From NCBI GenBank assembly GCA_904395315.1, contig CAJFNT010000082.1:1-45609 (forward strand): a DNA stretch of 45,609 bases, in the 5' to 3' direction. Of the stretch, positions 1-9,463 are shown one piece after another. The DNA is from an uncultured Clostridia bacterium. Its GTDB lineage: Bacteria; Bacillota; Clostridia; UBA1381. Position 1 is the stretch's first letter. The number at the start of each line of letters is the position of its first letter. Both the position numbers and the translations under genes were made by a program. The notes beneath the pieces were generated by a model. The model was given only the letters and a program-made list of their open reading frames with translations. It was not told the DNA's origin and searched no databases.

Positions 1-1091
1 ACGATACTCAGCAGCTGAGCTACGAACAGGTGCCAATCGCCGAAGAAAAGACCGTTCCACTCCGCAGCACTGTTGATAGAGCTGAGTCCGAAAAGACCTG
101 TTGCGATACCGCCCCAAATACCGCCTATGCCATGGCAGCCGAACGCGTCGAGCGCATCGTCATATCCGAGCTTTTTCTTTACAAACGAGATCATGAAATA
201 GCATATCGGCGATACCACAATACCTATTATAACTGCGGCCCATACCGGGACAAAACCGGCTCCCGGAGTTATCGCTACAAGTCCCGCTACCATACCTGTC
301 GAAGCGCCTATGAGCGACGGCTTTCCTACCGTGAATACCTCTATGATCATCCATGTAACTATAGCAGCCGCACATGATGCCGCGGTGGTCATGAACGCAT
401 GAGCCGCGAGACCGTCAGCGGCAAGAGCGCTTCCGGCATTGAATCCGAACCATCCGAAAAGAAGAACACACGCGCCGAATGCGACCATAGGAACATTATG
501 TGTTCTGTAAGCGTGCTTCTGATAACCCTCTCTCTTTCCGAGGATGATACAAAGCACAAGCGCGCTCACACCAGAACTTATATGTACAACGTTTCCGCCG
601 GCAAAGTCTACAGAATGCAGGAAACCTGTGCCTAGGAATCCATCCTGACCCCAAACCATGTGTGCCATAGGATAGTAAACTATGAATGACCACAGGATCA
701 TAAATATGAACTGCGCCTTAAACTTCATTCTGCCTGCCGTAGCTCCGGTAATGAGCGCCGGAGTTATAATCGCAAACATCATCTGGAATGCCGCGAAAGC
801 AAGATTAGGTATCGAATCGGAATACGGTCCAGGCTCCATGCCTACTCCGTTCATTCCGAACCAGTCAAGGTTTCCTATTATTCCTCCGATATTTCCGCTG
901 AACGAAAGTGAATATCCGAACAGTACCCACAACACGATCGATACGCCTATAAGAAATACAGACGACATCATAGTGTTAACAACATTCTTCCTTCTTACCA
1001 AGCCTCCGTAAAACAGCGCCAGGCCGGGTGTCATAAAAAATACAAAAGCCGCGCACAAAAGCACAAAGCCCGTGTTACCCGTGTCTATCAT
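1..1091 (-). CDS. amt: Ammonium transporter (Amt family), 3' end beyond window edge
   Basis: Own translation from ATG at 1091 (minus): MIDTGNTGFVLLCAAFVFFMTPGLALFYGGLVRRKNVVNTMMSS... with FGCHGIGGIWGGIATGLFG; typical Amt motifs; RBS AGGAGG upstream. Not in ORF track because it runs off the window. Confidence 0.95.
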   Translation of the reverse strand, partial: MIDTGNTGFVLLCAAFVFFMTPGLALFYGGLVRRKNVVNTMMSSVFLIGVSIVLWVLFGYSLSFSGNIGGIIGNLDWFGMNGVGMEPGPYSDSIPNLAFAAFQMMFAIITPALITGATAGRMKFKAQFIFMILWSFIVYYPMAHMVWGQDGFLGTGFLHSVDFAGGNVVHISSGVSALVLCIILGKREGYQKHAYRTHNVPMVAFGACVLLFGWFGFNAGSALAADGLAAHAFMTTAASCAAAIVTWMIIEVFTVGKPSLIGASTGMVAGLVAITPGAGFVPVWAAVIIGIVVSPICYFMISFVKKKLGYDDALDAFGCHGIGGIWGGIATGLFGLSSINSAAEWNGLFFGDWHLFVAQLLSI

Positions 1092-1179
1092 AAAAACTCC
1101 TCCTAAAACAAAACATAATTTGTTGAGCCGCTGCGCGACGATAAGCTTATCAACGCTGTAAAACAATTTGTTTTCAGCG

Positions 1180-1223
1180 AAAAAAATAAGGAGTCCAAGG
1201 TGCCTCAACACCATGAACTCCTT
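1180..1223 (-). terminator. Intrinsic terminator inside the amt 5' leader (attenuator candidate)
   Basis: Minus strand AAGGAGT-TCAT-GGTG-TTGAGG-CACC-TTGG-ACTCCTT followed by A and seven T, downstream of the promoter and upstream of the amt ATG. Confidence 0.75.
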
Positions 1224-1241
1224 TGTTCAATCAACAAAGTC

Positions 1242-1270
1242 ATTATAGCACTGAAAATCACATATGTCAA
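1242..1270 (-). promoter_or_regulatory. Sigma70-type promoter for amt
   Basis: TTGACA (1270-1265), 17-bp spacer, TATAAT (1247-1242) on minus strand. Confidence 0.85.
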
Positions 1271-1505
1271 TCCTTTTTTGGAAATTTATATTTTTTTGTT
1301 AATATAGCACAATCTTTTTTCGTGTATAAGCATTTACTTTCTTGCTTTTTTACTGTCTTCAAACAAATTATGTGTCCCCGAACCGTTATCGGTCTGTATC
1401 CTTTGCAAAAAGGTCCATGCCGTCCGATATTTTCTTTATACATCAGGCATATTATATATAAAAGTGACTGCAAGCCATATAAGGAAGTACCGAAAGGGTC
1501 TTAGT

Positions 1506-2237
1506 ATGAAAATGAAATCTTCTGATTCATTGTTTTTCCTCCTACTCATTTTACTGGGTATAACGACGGCACTGACCGCGGCAGGATTTTTTTACGGTCT
1601 TGACACGCGCTCCGTGCCGTCGTTCGGCCCGAGTCATCCCCCTGTCCGGATCACTTTAGACGCTGGACACGGAAGTCCTGATGGCGGGGCGGTGGGCAGC
1701 GGCGGGACGCAGGAGAAAGATGTGAATCTTGCAATAGTTTTAAAACTCCGCGAGGTGCTCGAGGGCAGAGGTGCGGAGGTGGTGCTGACGCGCAGCGGTG
1801 ATTCAGCCATATACGATCCCGATGCCGAAACGATACGCGAGAAAAAGGTTTCTGATATGCACAATAGACTCGATATCATAAATAACAGCGGCTCCGACCT
1901 TTTTATATCGATACATATGAACGCGTTTTCCGACAAGTCCCAAAGCGGGCTCCATGTTTTTTATTCGCGCAATCATCCCGAAACGGAGGCCATTGCCGCG
2001 GCTATACAGGATAGGATATCCGAGCTTACGGGAGCGAAGGTGCACACGGTAAAAGCTGCTTCCGAGTCTCTGTTTCTGATGAAGGATCCCAAACCGCCGT
2101 CTGTGCTGGTGGAATGCGGATTCATCTCGAATCCTGACGAGGAAAAGCTTTTAAACGATGATGAATATCAGGCAAAGATAGCTTTTGCCATAGCTGACGC
2201 CGTCTTGGGCAGTGCCGGCGCATCCCTGCGCGGCTGA
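1506..2237 (+). CDS. cwlD: N-acetylmuramoyl-L-alanine amidase, CwlD-like (Amidase_3)
   Basis: LDAGHGSPDGGAVGSGGTQEKDVNLAI, FISIHMNAF, VLVECGFISNPDEEKLL; N-terminal hydrophobic segment. ATG at 1506 preferred over the 1464 ORF start. Confidence 0.85.
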   Translation: MKMKSSDSLFFLLLILLGITTALTAAGFFYGLDTRSVPSFGPSHPPVRITLDAGHGSPDGGAVGSGGTQEKDVNLAIVLKLREVLEGRGAEVVLTRSGDSAIYDPDAETIREKKVSDMHNRLDIINNSGSDLFISIHMNAFSDKSQSGLHVFYSRNHPETEAIAAAIQDRISELTGAKVHTVKAASESLFLMKDPKPPSVLVECGFISNPDEEKLLNDDEYQAKIAFAIADAVLGSAGASLRG

Positions 2238-2381
2238 CACAAGACGGCTTTTATCGTTAAAGGAACACTGTTTCAGTCCCGAAATGCGGCATATATTCAT
2301 GATACGGCACGTTTCAGACCACGAAATATACATAATTGGGACATTTTTTATAAAAAAAATGTCATATACGCTTAAAAACTA

Positions 2382-2411
2382 TTGACTTATAGGGGCTTTA
2401 AGGTGTATAAT
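2382..2411 (+). promoter_or_regulatory. Promoter for serC
   Basis: TTGACT, 18-bp spacer, TATAAT. Confidence 0.6.
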
Positions 2412-2483
2412 ATAAGGTATAAACTAATTATGCGGGGATAGTTTTTTCATCTCTCCCGCAGAAAATACGGAGGTAATCATAAA

Positions 2484-3569
2484 ATGAGTAGAGTATACAA
2501 TTTTTCGGCAGGTCCTTCTATGCTGCCGGTAGAGGTCTTGAAAAAGGCTCAGGATGAAATGCTTGAATACGGTACAAGCGGCATGTCCGTTATGGAGATG
2601 AGCCACCGTTCAAAGGATTTTGACGATATAATCAAAAGCGCGGAAGCGCTTGTCCGCGAGCTCATGAACGTTCCGGACAATTATAAGGTAATGTTTTTGC
2701 AGGGCGGCGGTTCCACACAGTTTGCTATGGTACCGATGAACCTCGGCGTAAACCATAAGGCAGCCGATTACCTCATAACAGGTCAGTGGGCAAAGAAAGC
2801 GGCGGCAGAGGCTGAAAAATTCATAAAGGTAAACAAAGTCGCATCTTCGGCTGACAAGACATTCTCATATATCCCCAAGCCGGACGCTTCTGAATATTCC
2901 CCGAAGGATGAAGTCGATTATTGCTATATCTGCTACAATAACACAATATACGGAACAAGATTCACCGAGCTTCCGAAAACAGAAGCTACACTCGTTGCCG
3001 ATATTTCCTCATGCGCTATGTCGGAAGTTATAGACGTTTCAAAATTCGGTCTGCTCTTTGCCGGCGCTCAGAAGAATCTCGGTCCCGCGGGAGTAGTTCT
3101 TGTTATAGCAAGAGAGGACCTCTTGGGCGAGCCGATGGAGGGAACACCTACAATGCTCACCTACAAGACCCACGCGGATGCTGGTTCGCTTTACAACACA
3201 CCGCCTACATACGGCATATATATATTCAAGCTCGTGCTTGAGTGGATCAAGTCAAAAGGCGGCATAGCAGAGCTCCAGAAGCTAAATGAGGCAAAGGCTA
3301 AGCTCCTCTATGATTATCTTGATTCATCAAAGCTCTTTAAGGGCACGGTAGTTAAAGAAGACCGCTCGCTCATGAATGTTCCGTTCGTGACAGGCAGCGA
3401 CGAGCTTGACGCTAAGTTCGTTAAGGAAGCTAAGGAAGCGGGTCTTGTAAACCTCAAGGGACACAGAACAGTAGGCGGCATGAGAGCGTCCATATATAAC
3501 GCTATGCCGATCGAGGGAGTACAGGCGCTTGTTGACTTCATGAAGAAGTTCGAGCAGGAAAACGCCTGA
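2484..3569 (+). CDS. serC: Phosphoserine aminotransferase
   Basis: MSRVYNFSAGPSMLPVEVL, LQGGGSTQFAMVPMNL, AGAQKNLGPAGV motifs. Confidence 0.97.
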   Translation: MSRVYNFSAGPSMLPVEVLKKAQDEMLEYGTSGMSVMEMSHRSKDFDDIIKSAEALVRELMNVPDNYKVMFLQGGGSTQFAMVPMNLGVNHKAADYLITGQWAKKAAAEAEKFIKVNKVASSADKTFSYIPKPDASEYSPKDEVDYCYICYNNTIYGTRFTELPKTEATLVADISSCAMSEVIDVSKFGLLFAGAQKNLGPAGVVLVIAREDLLGEPMEGTPTMLTYKTHADAGSLYNTPPTYGIYIFKLVLEWIKSKGGIAELQKLNEAKAKLLYDYLDSSKLFKGTVVKEDRSLMNVPFVTGSDELDAKFVKEAKEAGLVNLKGHRTVGGMRASIYNAMPIEGVQALVDFMKKFEQENA

Positions 3570-3634
3570 ATAAACAAAAATTCAAAACACTGCGCCGGTC
3601 CGTTCTGACCGGGGCGGCAAAGGAGTAATCTACA

Positions 3635-4789
3635 ATGTATAATATATTGACACTTAACAAAATAGCCGCATGCGGTCTTGACCGTCTCGGCGATAATTAC
3701 ACTGTCACGGACGATGTGACAGCAGATGTTGACGGCATCATACTGAGAAGCTACAAAATGCACGATATGGAACTGCCCCAGTCGCTCAAAGCTGTCGCAA
3801 GAGCGGGCGCGGGCACTAATAACATCCCAATCGATAAATGTTCCGAAAAGGGTATTGTTGTATTCAATACTCCCGGCGCAAACGCAAACGCTGTAAAAGA
3901 GCTTGTTATCGCCGGAATGCTCATCGCGTCACGTGACATAATCGGCGGAAACACATGGGCAAACACGCTTACAGGCGACGACGCCGCAAAGCAGGTCGAA
4001 AAGGGAAAATCAAATTTTGCGGGCTGTGAGATAAAGGGCAAAACTCTGGGAGTTATCGGTCTCGGCGCGATAGGTATATTGGTCGCAAATGCGGCTGTCG
4101 CTCTCGGCATGGACGTTATAGGCTACGATCCGTATCTCAGCGTAGGCAACGCTCTTCAGCTCAACAGACACGTACACTGTGTTCATGATCCGAACGAAGT
4201 ATACAAAGCCGCAGACTATGTGACCATACATGTTCCGCTGCTCGATTCGACAAAAGACACCATAAACAAGGACACTCTTGCGATAATGAAGGACGGAGTG
4301 GTTATCCTCAACTTCGCCCGCGGGGGTCTTGTAAACAATGACGATATAAAGGCCGCGATAGCTTCGGGCAAAGTAAAGAAATACGTTGTTGACTTCCCGG
4401 ATTCGGAAACGATCAACCAGCCCGGGATAATAGCTATCCCCCACCTTGGCGCTTCAACGGAGGAATCCGAGGACAACTGCGCTAAGATGGCCGCAGACGA
4501 GATAAAAGACTATCTCGAAAACGGAAATATCACAAATTCCGTTAACTTCCCGAACTGCTCGCTTCCGGTCGACAAGGTCGGCAGGATCACAGTCATCCAT
4601 AAAAATGAGCCGAACGTTATCGCAAAGTTCACGGATGTTTTGAAGGAAGTAAACATCTCGGATATGATAAATAAATCAAAGGGCGATTACGCTTACACGA
4701 TAATAAACACCGATCACACTGTTACGGAAGAGACTGCAAAGAAACTCGAAGAGCTTGACTCGGTAATAGCTGTAAGAATAATCAAATAA
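3635..4789 (+). CDS. serA: D-3-phosphoglycerate dehydrogenase with C-terminal ACT-like region
   Basis: ARAGAGTNNIPID, GKTLGVIGLGAIGILVA, LNFARGGLVNNDDI, IPHLGASTEESEDNCA; adjacent to serC. Confidence 0.95.
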   Translation: MYNILTLNKIAACGLDRLGDNYTVTDDVTADVDGIILRSYKMHDMELPQSLKAVARAGAGTNNIPIDKCSEKGIVVFNTPGANANAVKELVIAGMLIASRDIIGGNTWANTLTGDDAAKQVEKGKSNFAGCEIKGKTLGVIGLGAIGILVANAAVALGMDVIGYDPYLSVGNALQLNRHVHCVHDPNEVYKAADYVTIHVPLLDSTKDTINKDTLAIMKDGVVILNFARGGLVNNDDIKAAIASGKVKKYVVDFPDSETINQPGIIAIPHLGASTEESEDNCAKMAADEIKDYLENGNITNSVNFPNCSLPVDKVGRITVIHKNEPNVIAKFTDVLKEVNISDMINKSKGDYAYTIINTDHTVTEETAKKLEELDSVIAVRIIK

Positions 4790-4798
4790 TATTGTCCG

Positions 4799-4827
4799 GC
4801 GCGGCCGTGTTACGGATACGGCTGCGC
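4799..4827 (+). terminator. Probable terminator after serA
   Basis: GCGCGGCCGT...ACGGCTGCGC hairpin followed by TTTCATTT. Confidence 0.55.
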
Positions 4828-5005
4828 TTTCATTTCGCCCCTATTGCACAAATTTTTCGCTTATTTTTGTGGAAGTTGCAAAAATATAATAATTTTCACT
4901 AAAAACAGTAGCGTGTTTTACAGGTTTGTGGTATAATAAATACAGTTTAAGAAATAAAGCTGTTACAGCTTTATCTTGGCACGTTTATTTTAGGAGGTAT
5001 TTATC

Positions 5006-5524
5006 ATGGATGAGTTTTTCGACAAATTAAAAGACGGCGCATATAAAGCAAAGGGCGGCGCTGAACGCATTGCCAAGGAAGTTGCGAAGCGCACCTCGAA
5101 CGCCATCACATATACTAAGCTCACATTCGCGGTGAATGAAGCGCAGAACAAGGTAAAGGATATTTATACAGAGATCGGTAAGAATATGTATGAAAAATAC
5201 CTTGAAGGAGAAACATACGACGAGACCTTTATTTCATCATTTGAGCAGATCGATAAGCTCATGGATGAGATAGCGGCTCTGAATGAAAAGACTGCCGAGC
5301 TGAAGAACACGCTCAGATGCCCCGAATGCGGAGCTCATAATCCCGCAGACGCTGACTACTGCATCAAATGCGGTTCACAATTGAGCCATGAGGCTGACGA
5401 TGAGTTCGACGACTATGAGGACGATATCGACACCGCATACGATGAAGCGGAAGCTGCTGCCGATGACGGCGATGACGATGATGATGAAGATGTCATCATA
5501 ATCAACGCAAAAAAACCTGAGTAA
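5006..5524 (+). CDS. Coiled-coil protein with zinc ribbon and acidic tail
   Basis: CPECGAHNPADADYCIKCGS zinc-ribbon; Asp-rich C terminus; RBS AGGAGG. Confidence 0.8.
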   Translation: MDEFFDKLKDGAYKAKGGAERIAKEVAKRTSNAITYTKLTFAVNEAQNKVKDIYTEIGKNMYEKYLEGETYDETFISSFEQIDKLMDEIAALNEKTAELKNTLRCPECGAHNPADADYCIKCGSQLSHEADDEFDDYEDDIDTAYDEAEAAADDGDDDDDEDVIIINAKKPE

Positions 5525-5536
5525 AGAGGATACAGA

Positions 5537-6370
5537 ATGGATCTTGATAAGCTTAAGAAAGCCGCCCTGGATAAAACCATGGCATTTAAAATATTTAAGG
5601 ACAATCCGGAGAAGAGCAAACATGCAGAGGAAGACACGAGTTCTTTCGGTGAATTCGCTGAAAACATGAAAGTGAGCATGGATGGTGCGCCTGACGGAGA
5701 CGAGACCATGGACAGCACGAAACGTTTCAATCTCCGGGATGTTCTCAGCGGATTAAAAAAGATCGGCGATGAGCTTCTTGACACAGAGACGGAAAGCGAC
5801 GATAAGTCCGATCACAATGCGGCTCCAGCCGGCGCGGATACTTCTGAAAATAAGGATGATATCATGACAAGCGAAGAAACTTCAAAAGCTGACAGCCGTG
5901 AAGATAGCACGTCAGCCTCCGAGCAGCATATGCAGATCGGTCCCGATATTATCTCATCACGTCTTGATGAGATAAAAACCGGAATAGACGAGCTTAAAGA
6001 GACATCGTCCGATGACAAGCTCTCGGAACAAAGCGAACGACTGGACGATATTTCACGCAAGCTGTCAACCATAAAGAACATGCTTGAAAAGCAAAGCGAC
6101 AACACGACAAAATCGGTCGTAAATATCAATGCCAAGCTGAACGCGCAGGATGACAGACTTGCAGATCTTATAACATCGCTCGGAAGTGTTTCCAAGCTGA
6201 ACGACAGCGTGTTTGATCTGAAAAACTCGCAGATGAATACTCGTAACTCGATCGACGCGCTTGAAACATCATTCCTGAAGCTGAAACGCAAGATGACAGT
6301 CGGCATTACTATAATAAGCGTTTTAAGCGCTGTTTTGATAGTGCTGGAGGTCCTGAATCTGCTTTCGTGA
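5537..6370 (+). CDS. Hypothetical coiled-coil protein with C-terminal transmembrane helix
   Basis: Long open frame, heptad-like Lys/Asp-rich sequence, terminal TVGITIISVLSAVLIVLEVLNLLS. Confidence 0.75.
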   Translation: MDLDKLKKAALDKTMAFKIFKDNPEKSKHAEEDTSSFGEFAENMKVSMDGAPDGDETMDSTKRFNLRDVLSGLKKIGDELLDTETESDDKSDHNAAPAGADTSENKDDIMTSEETSKADSREDSTSASEQHMQIGPDIISSRLDEIKTGIDELKETSSDDKLSEQSERLDDISRKLSTIKNMLEKQSDNTTKSVVNINAKLNAQDDRLADLITSLGSVSKLNDSVFDLKNSQMNTRNSIDALETSFLKLKRKMTVGITIISVLSAVLIVLEVLNLLS

Positions 6371-6396
6371 TATACAGGAAAAGTCACAGTGAAATG

Positions 6397-6457
6397 AAAA
6401 TACGGGAACAGATCTGTCTGCCCGCAGCAGACAAGATATCGTTCCCGTATTTTTTTG
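6397..6457. terminator. Bidirectional terminator between convergent genes
   Basis: AAAATACGGGAAC...GTTCCCGTATTTTTTT hairpin with inner GTCTG/CAGAC stem. Confidence 0.75.
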
Positions 6458-6458
6458 T

Positions 6459-7013
6459 TTAGACCGCAACGGTAATTATAAGATCCGCAGCCATGATCAC
6501 CGCGAGCACCGCAAAGATCATGATCCTGCGGTCTCCCAGCCTGCTGACCGCGCGCTCAAATATCGGCTGCACAAGATACAAAAACAACGCTCCGCCCAGC
6601 CCGAACCGTATCGATGGTGACAATGCTATTCTCGCCTGAAAATTCACAGCGTAATCGGCATAAGTCTGCCACGGCCATGCTCCCGTAAAAAATTCACATA
6701 TGTACGATGTCAAAAGCTCGACCGCCGTGGCGATGAGCGCACAGCCTATTATAACTACCGGTATCATGGCAAGCCTCTTCCTTAAAGGCTTATTTCTTAT
6801 CAGCCTGTACACCGTAAAAATGAACAACAGCATACCAAATCCGTATACTGGACAGTACGGTCCGAACAGCACTCCGCGGTTTGAAAATCCCCAACGGTAA
6901 ACGACTGTCTCAAGAAATACCTCATAACACCATCCGATCACCGAATAAGCGAAAAAATAGAAAAAATATTCGCTCACAGCAAAAACGGCATTTTTAACTT
7001 TACTTTTTTCCAT
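6459..7013 (-). CDS. Putative ABC transporter permease-like membrane protein (CmpB-like/PF06541 type)
   Basis: YFFYFFAYSVIGWCYEVFLETVVYRWGFSNRGVLFGPYCPVYGFG; multiple TM segments. Confidence 0.8.
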   Translation of the reverse strand: MEKSKVKNAVFAVSEYFFYFFAYSVIGWCYEVFLETVVYRWGFSNRGVLFGPYCPVYGFGMLLFIFTVYRLIRNKPLRKRLAMIPVVIIGCALIATAVELLTSYICEFFTGAWPWQTYADYAVNFQARIALSPSIRFGLGGALFLYLVQPIFERAVSRLGDRRIMIFAVLAVIMAADLIITVAV

Positions 7014-7263
7014 GTTTCTTTTGTTTTTTATAAATATGTCTTATTATCAAATAGACCACAAACTCCACAAGCAGCGGCGGGCCGAAATATATAGCCGCAA
7101 ACACACACGAGGAATACCATGGGAAACTCGTTGCCGGCCCATTCATCACAAACATGATACCCAGCGCCATATACAGCAGCCCCAGTATCACAGTAATGGT
7201 GAGTAGCACTGCGACTGCCAGCTCCGCTTTCTCAAGCGCTCCTTTTCCGCTCTTTTTCTTCAT
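7000..7263 (-). CDS. Small two-TM membrane protein
   Basis: 87-aa frame with two hydrophobic segments; overlaps the start of the downstream gene by 14 nt. Confidence 0.6.
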   Translation of the reverse strand: MKKKSGKGALEKAELAVAVLLTITVILGLLYMALGIMFVMNGPATSFPWYSSCVFAAIYFGPPLLVEFVVYLIIRHIYKKQKKHGKK

Positions 7264-7300
7264 GATCTACGCTCTCCTTATAATACTTCCCCTTTATTTA

Positions 7301-8701
7301 TCAGAAACCGAAATAATTCTTCGCGTTATAGTACGAAATATCGCTAACTATCTTGCCGAGTATCTTATAATCCTGCGGGAACTCACCGTTCTCCACCCAT
7401 GTTCCTATAAGATTGCACATTATCCTTCTGAAATACTCGTGACGAGTATATGAAAGAAAGCTTCTCGAATCTGTGAGCATCCCGACAAATTTACAGAGTG
7501 CGCCGAGATTTGCAAGCGCTTTCATCTGCTCCGTCATACCGTCACGCTGATCGTTGAACCACCACGCGGAACCGAACTGGATCTTTCCCGGCGTCTCGCT
7601 GCTCTGGAAGTTTCCGATCATTGTGCCGAGCGTATAATTGTCCTTTGGATTCAAAGTATAAAGTATAGTTTTGGGCAGGCCGCCTTTTTCATCCATTGAG
7701 TTCAAAAGCTTTGACAGTCCCTCCGCTATCGCATAATCATTTACCGAATCAAAGCCTGTATCGGCTCCCAGCTTGGCAAACATACGCGCATTATTATTTC
7801 TCAGCGCTCCCATATGAAGCTGCATGACCCAGCCCAGCTCATGATAACGCTTTGCCAACGCCGCAAGAAGATCAGACTTATAGCCCTCAGCTTCTTCCGC
7901 TGTCACCTGCCCGCCGTTCATAGCCTTTCTGAACACCGACTCAAGCTCTTCTTCACTCATCTCTCTGTAAGGCGCGCCGTCAAGGGCGTGATCGCTCACG
8001 CGGCAGCCGTTTTCATTGAAAAAGTCTACGCGATCAAGCAAGATCTCAACAAGCTTCGCATAACTGTCTATCTTTTTGCCTGACGCCGCCTCAAGTGTAT
8101 TTATATACGCGACAAATGTATCCTTCTCTATGTTAAGAGCAAAATCGGGTCTGAAAGCAGGATAAACGTCCGCTTTTATATGTCCCTTCGCTTTTATCTC
8201 TCTGTGATATTCCAGATCGTCAGCCGGATCGTCCGTTGTGCAGATGACCGCTACATTTGACGAATTTATAAGGGACGAGGGACACATCTTTGTCTCCTTT
8301 ATGACCTTGTTCGCCTTTTCCCATATGATATCCGCAGTGTCCTCGGAAACGATATCATATATCCCAAAATAGCGGCGCAGCTCCAAATGCGTCCAGTGAT
8401 AAAGCGGATTGCCTACCGCGTAGCCGAGACAGCCGCAGAACGCCTTGAACTTTTCCTCATCGCTCGCTGAGCCTGTTATGTATTCCTCATCAACGCCGCA
8501 GGACCGCATATATCTCCACTTGTAATGATCTCCTCCCAGAAATATCTGAGTGATATTCTCAAAAGGTTCATCCTCAAGCATCATTTTCGGACTCAGATGG
8601 CAGTGATAATCGATTATCGGAAGCTTCTCCGAGTACTCATGATACAGCTTTTTTGCCGTATCGTTCATCAGCATAAAATCATCATCCATAAATTCTTTCA
8701 T
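7301..8701 (-). CDS. uxaC: Uronate (glucuronate) isomerase
   Basis: PIIDYHCHLSPKMMLEDEPFENITQIFLGGDHYKWRYMRSCGV and WWFNDQRDGMTEQMKALANLG motifs. Confidence 0.96.
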   Translation of the reverse strand: MKEFMDDDFMLMNDTAKKLYHEYSEKLPIIDYHCHLSPKMMLEDEPFENITQIFLGGDHYKWRYMRSCGVDEEYITGSASDEEKFKAFCGCLGYAVGNPLYHWTHLELRRYFGIYDIVSEDTADIIWEKANKVIKETKMCPSSLINSSNVAVICTTDDPADDLEYHREIKAKGHIKADVYPAFRPDFALNIEKDTFVAYINTLEAASGKKIDSYAKLVEILLDRVDFFNENGCRVSDHALDGAPYREMSEEELESVFRKAMNGGQVTAEEAEGYKSDLLAALAKRYHELGWVMQLHMGALRNNNARMFAKLGADTGFDSVNDYAIAEGLSKLLNSMDEKGGLPKTILYTLNPKDNYTLGTMIGNFQSSETPGKIQFGSAWWFNDQRDGMTEQMKALANLGALCKFVGMLTDSRSFLSYTRHEYFRRIMCNLIGTWVENGEFPQDYKILGKIVSDISYYNAKNYFGF

Positions 8702-8730
8702 ATTAAAATGTCTCCTTTAAAATAATCAAT

Positions 8731-8768
8731 TCAGGCGATCGCAAAATACCGTGCTTGCGGCCGCCTGA
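8731..8768 (-). terminator. Hairpin between LOG gene and uxaC
   Basis: ATTCAGGCGGCCGCA...TGCGATCGCCTGAAT inverted repeat. Confidence 0.45.
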
Positions 8769-8772
8769 ATAA

Positions 8773-9354
8773 TCAGCTGTGTTTAAGATCGCTCACACTG
8801 AAGTTGAGCGGCTTGCTGTGTTCAATAAAACCGTATAACTCTTCATTGTTATCTGTAACATTGTAGAGCTTGTGGCAGTTGCGGCGTATAAATCCTTCAT
8901 CCGAACAGTGCTTCATAAACGCCATAAGATTATCAAAATAGCCCGCAAGATTGTAAAAAACTATGGGCTTCTGATGTCTGCCCAGCTGCTTGAGCGTCAG
9001 GACCTCGAACATCTCCTCAAATGTGCCTATACCGCCCGGCACTACTATAAACGCGTCGGCGCGGTCCTCCATCGTCTTTTTGCGCTCCTGCATAGTGTCT
9101 GTAAAAATTATCTCGTCACATTCGGAATAGATCTCCTCTATCGTTTCTTCCCTGAAGAAATTCGGGATAACTCCCGTTATCTTTCCTCCGCCTGCCTTCA
9201 TCCCGCGCGCAGCGGCTCCCATAAGCCCGTTTGCTCCGGCTCCGAACACAAGCTCATGCCCGCGTTCACCGAGCGCTTTGCAGAGCTCTTCGACACGCTG
9301 TATGTACATATGATCTATCTCATTGCTTGCAGCTCCAAACACACATATTTTCAT
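8773..9354 (-). CDS. LOG-family (TIGR00730-type) protein
   Basis: PGGIGTFEEMFEVLTLKQLG signature; VFGAGANGLMGAAARG nucleotide-binding segment. Confidence 0.92.
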   Translation of the reverse strand: MKICVFGAASNEIDHMYIQRVEELCKALGERGHELVFGAGANGLMGAAARGMKAGGGKITGVIPNFFREETIEEIYSECDEIIFTDTMQERKKTMEDRADAFIVVPGGIGTFEEMFEVLTLKQLGRHQKPIVFYNLAGYFDNLMAFMKHCSDEGFIRRNCHKLYNVTDNNEELYGFIEHSKPLNFSVSDLKHS

Positions 9355-9463
9355 AAAATTTCCTCCAATTGTTTTCCGGTCTCAAGCGGCCGCGCAGGAT
9401 CAGTCCCGCGGCCGTCTGTTTCCTTACCTGACTTTCCGGACGGCTGCCGCTATAACATTGCGG

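Noticed and set aside
1180-1239. ANTAR-type dual hexaloop antiterminator in the amt leader
   Set aside because: Loops are GATTG (5 nt) and TTGAGG, which do not match the A1/G4 hexaloop pattern expected for ANTAR targets; the leader is reported only as an unassigned attenuator.
1223-1504. 93-aa plus-strand ORF between amt and cwlD
   Set aside because: Overlaps the amt promoter/leader and has no RBS or motif; likely spurious.
2340-2363. GACATTTTTTATAAAAAAAATGTC palindrome before serC
   Set aside because: AT-rich inverted repeat with weak pairing; could be a terminator remnant or chance, too little evidence to call.
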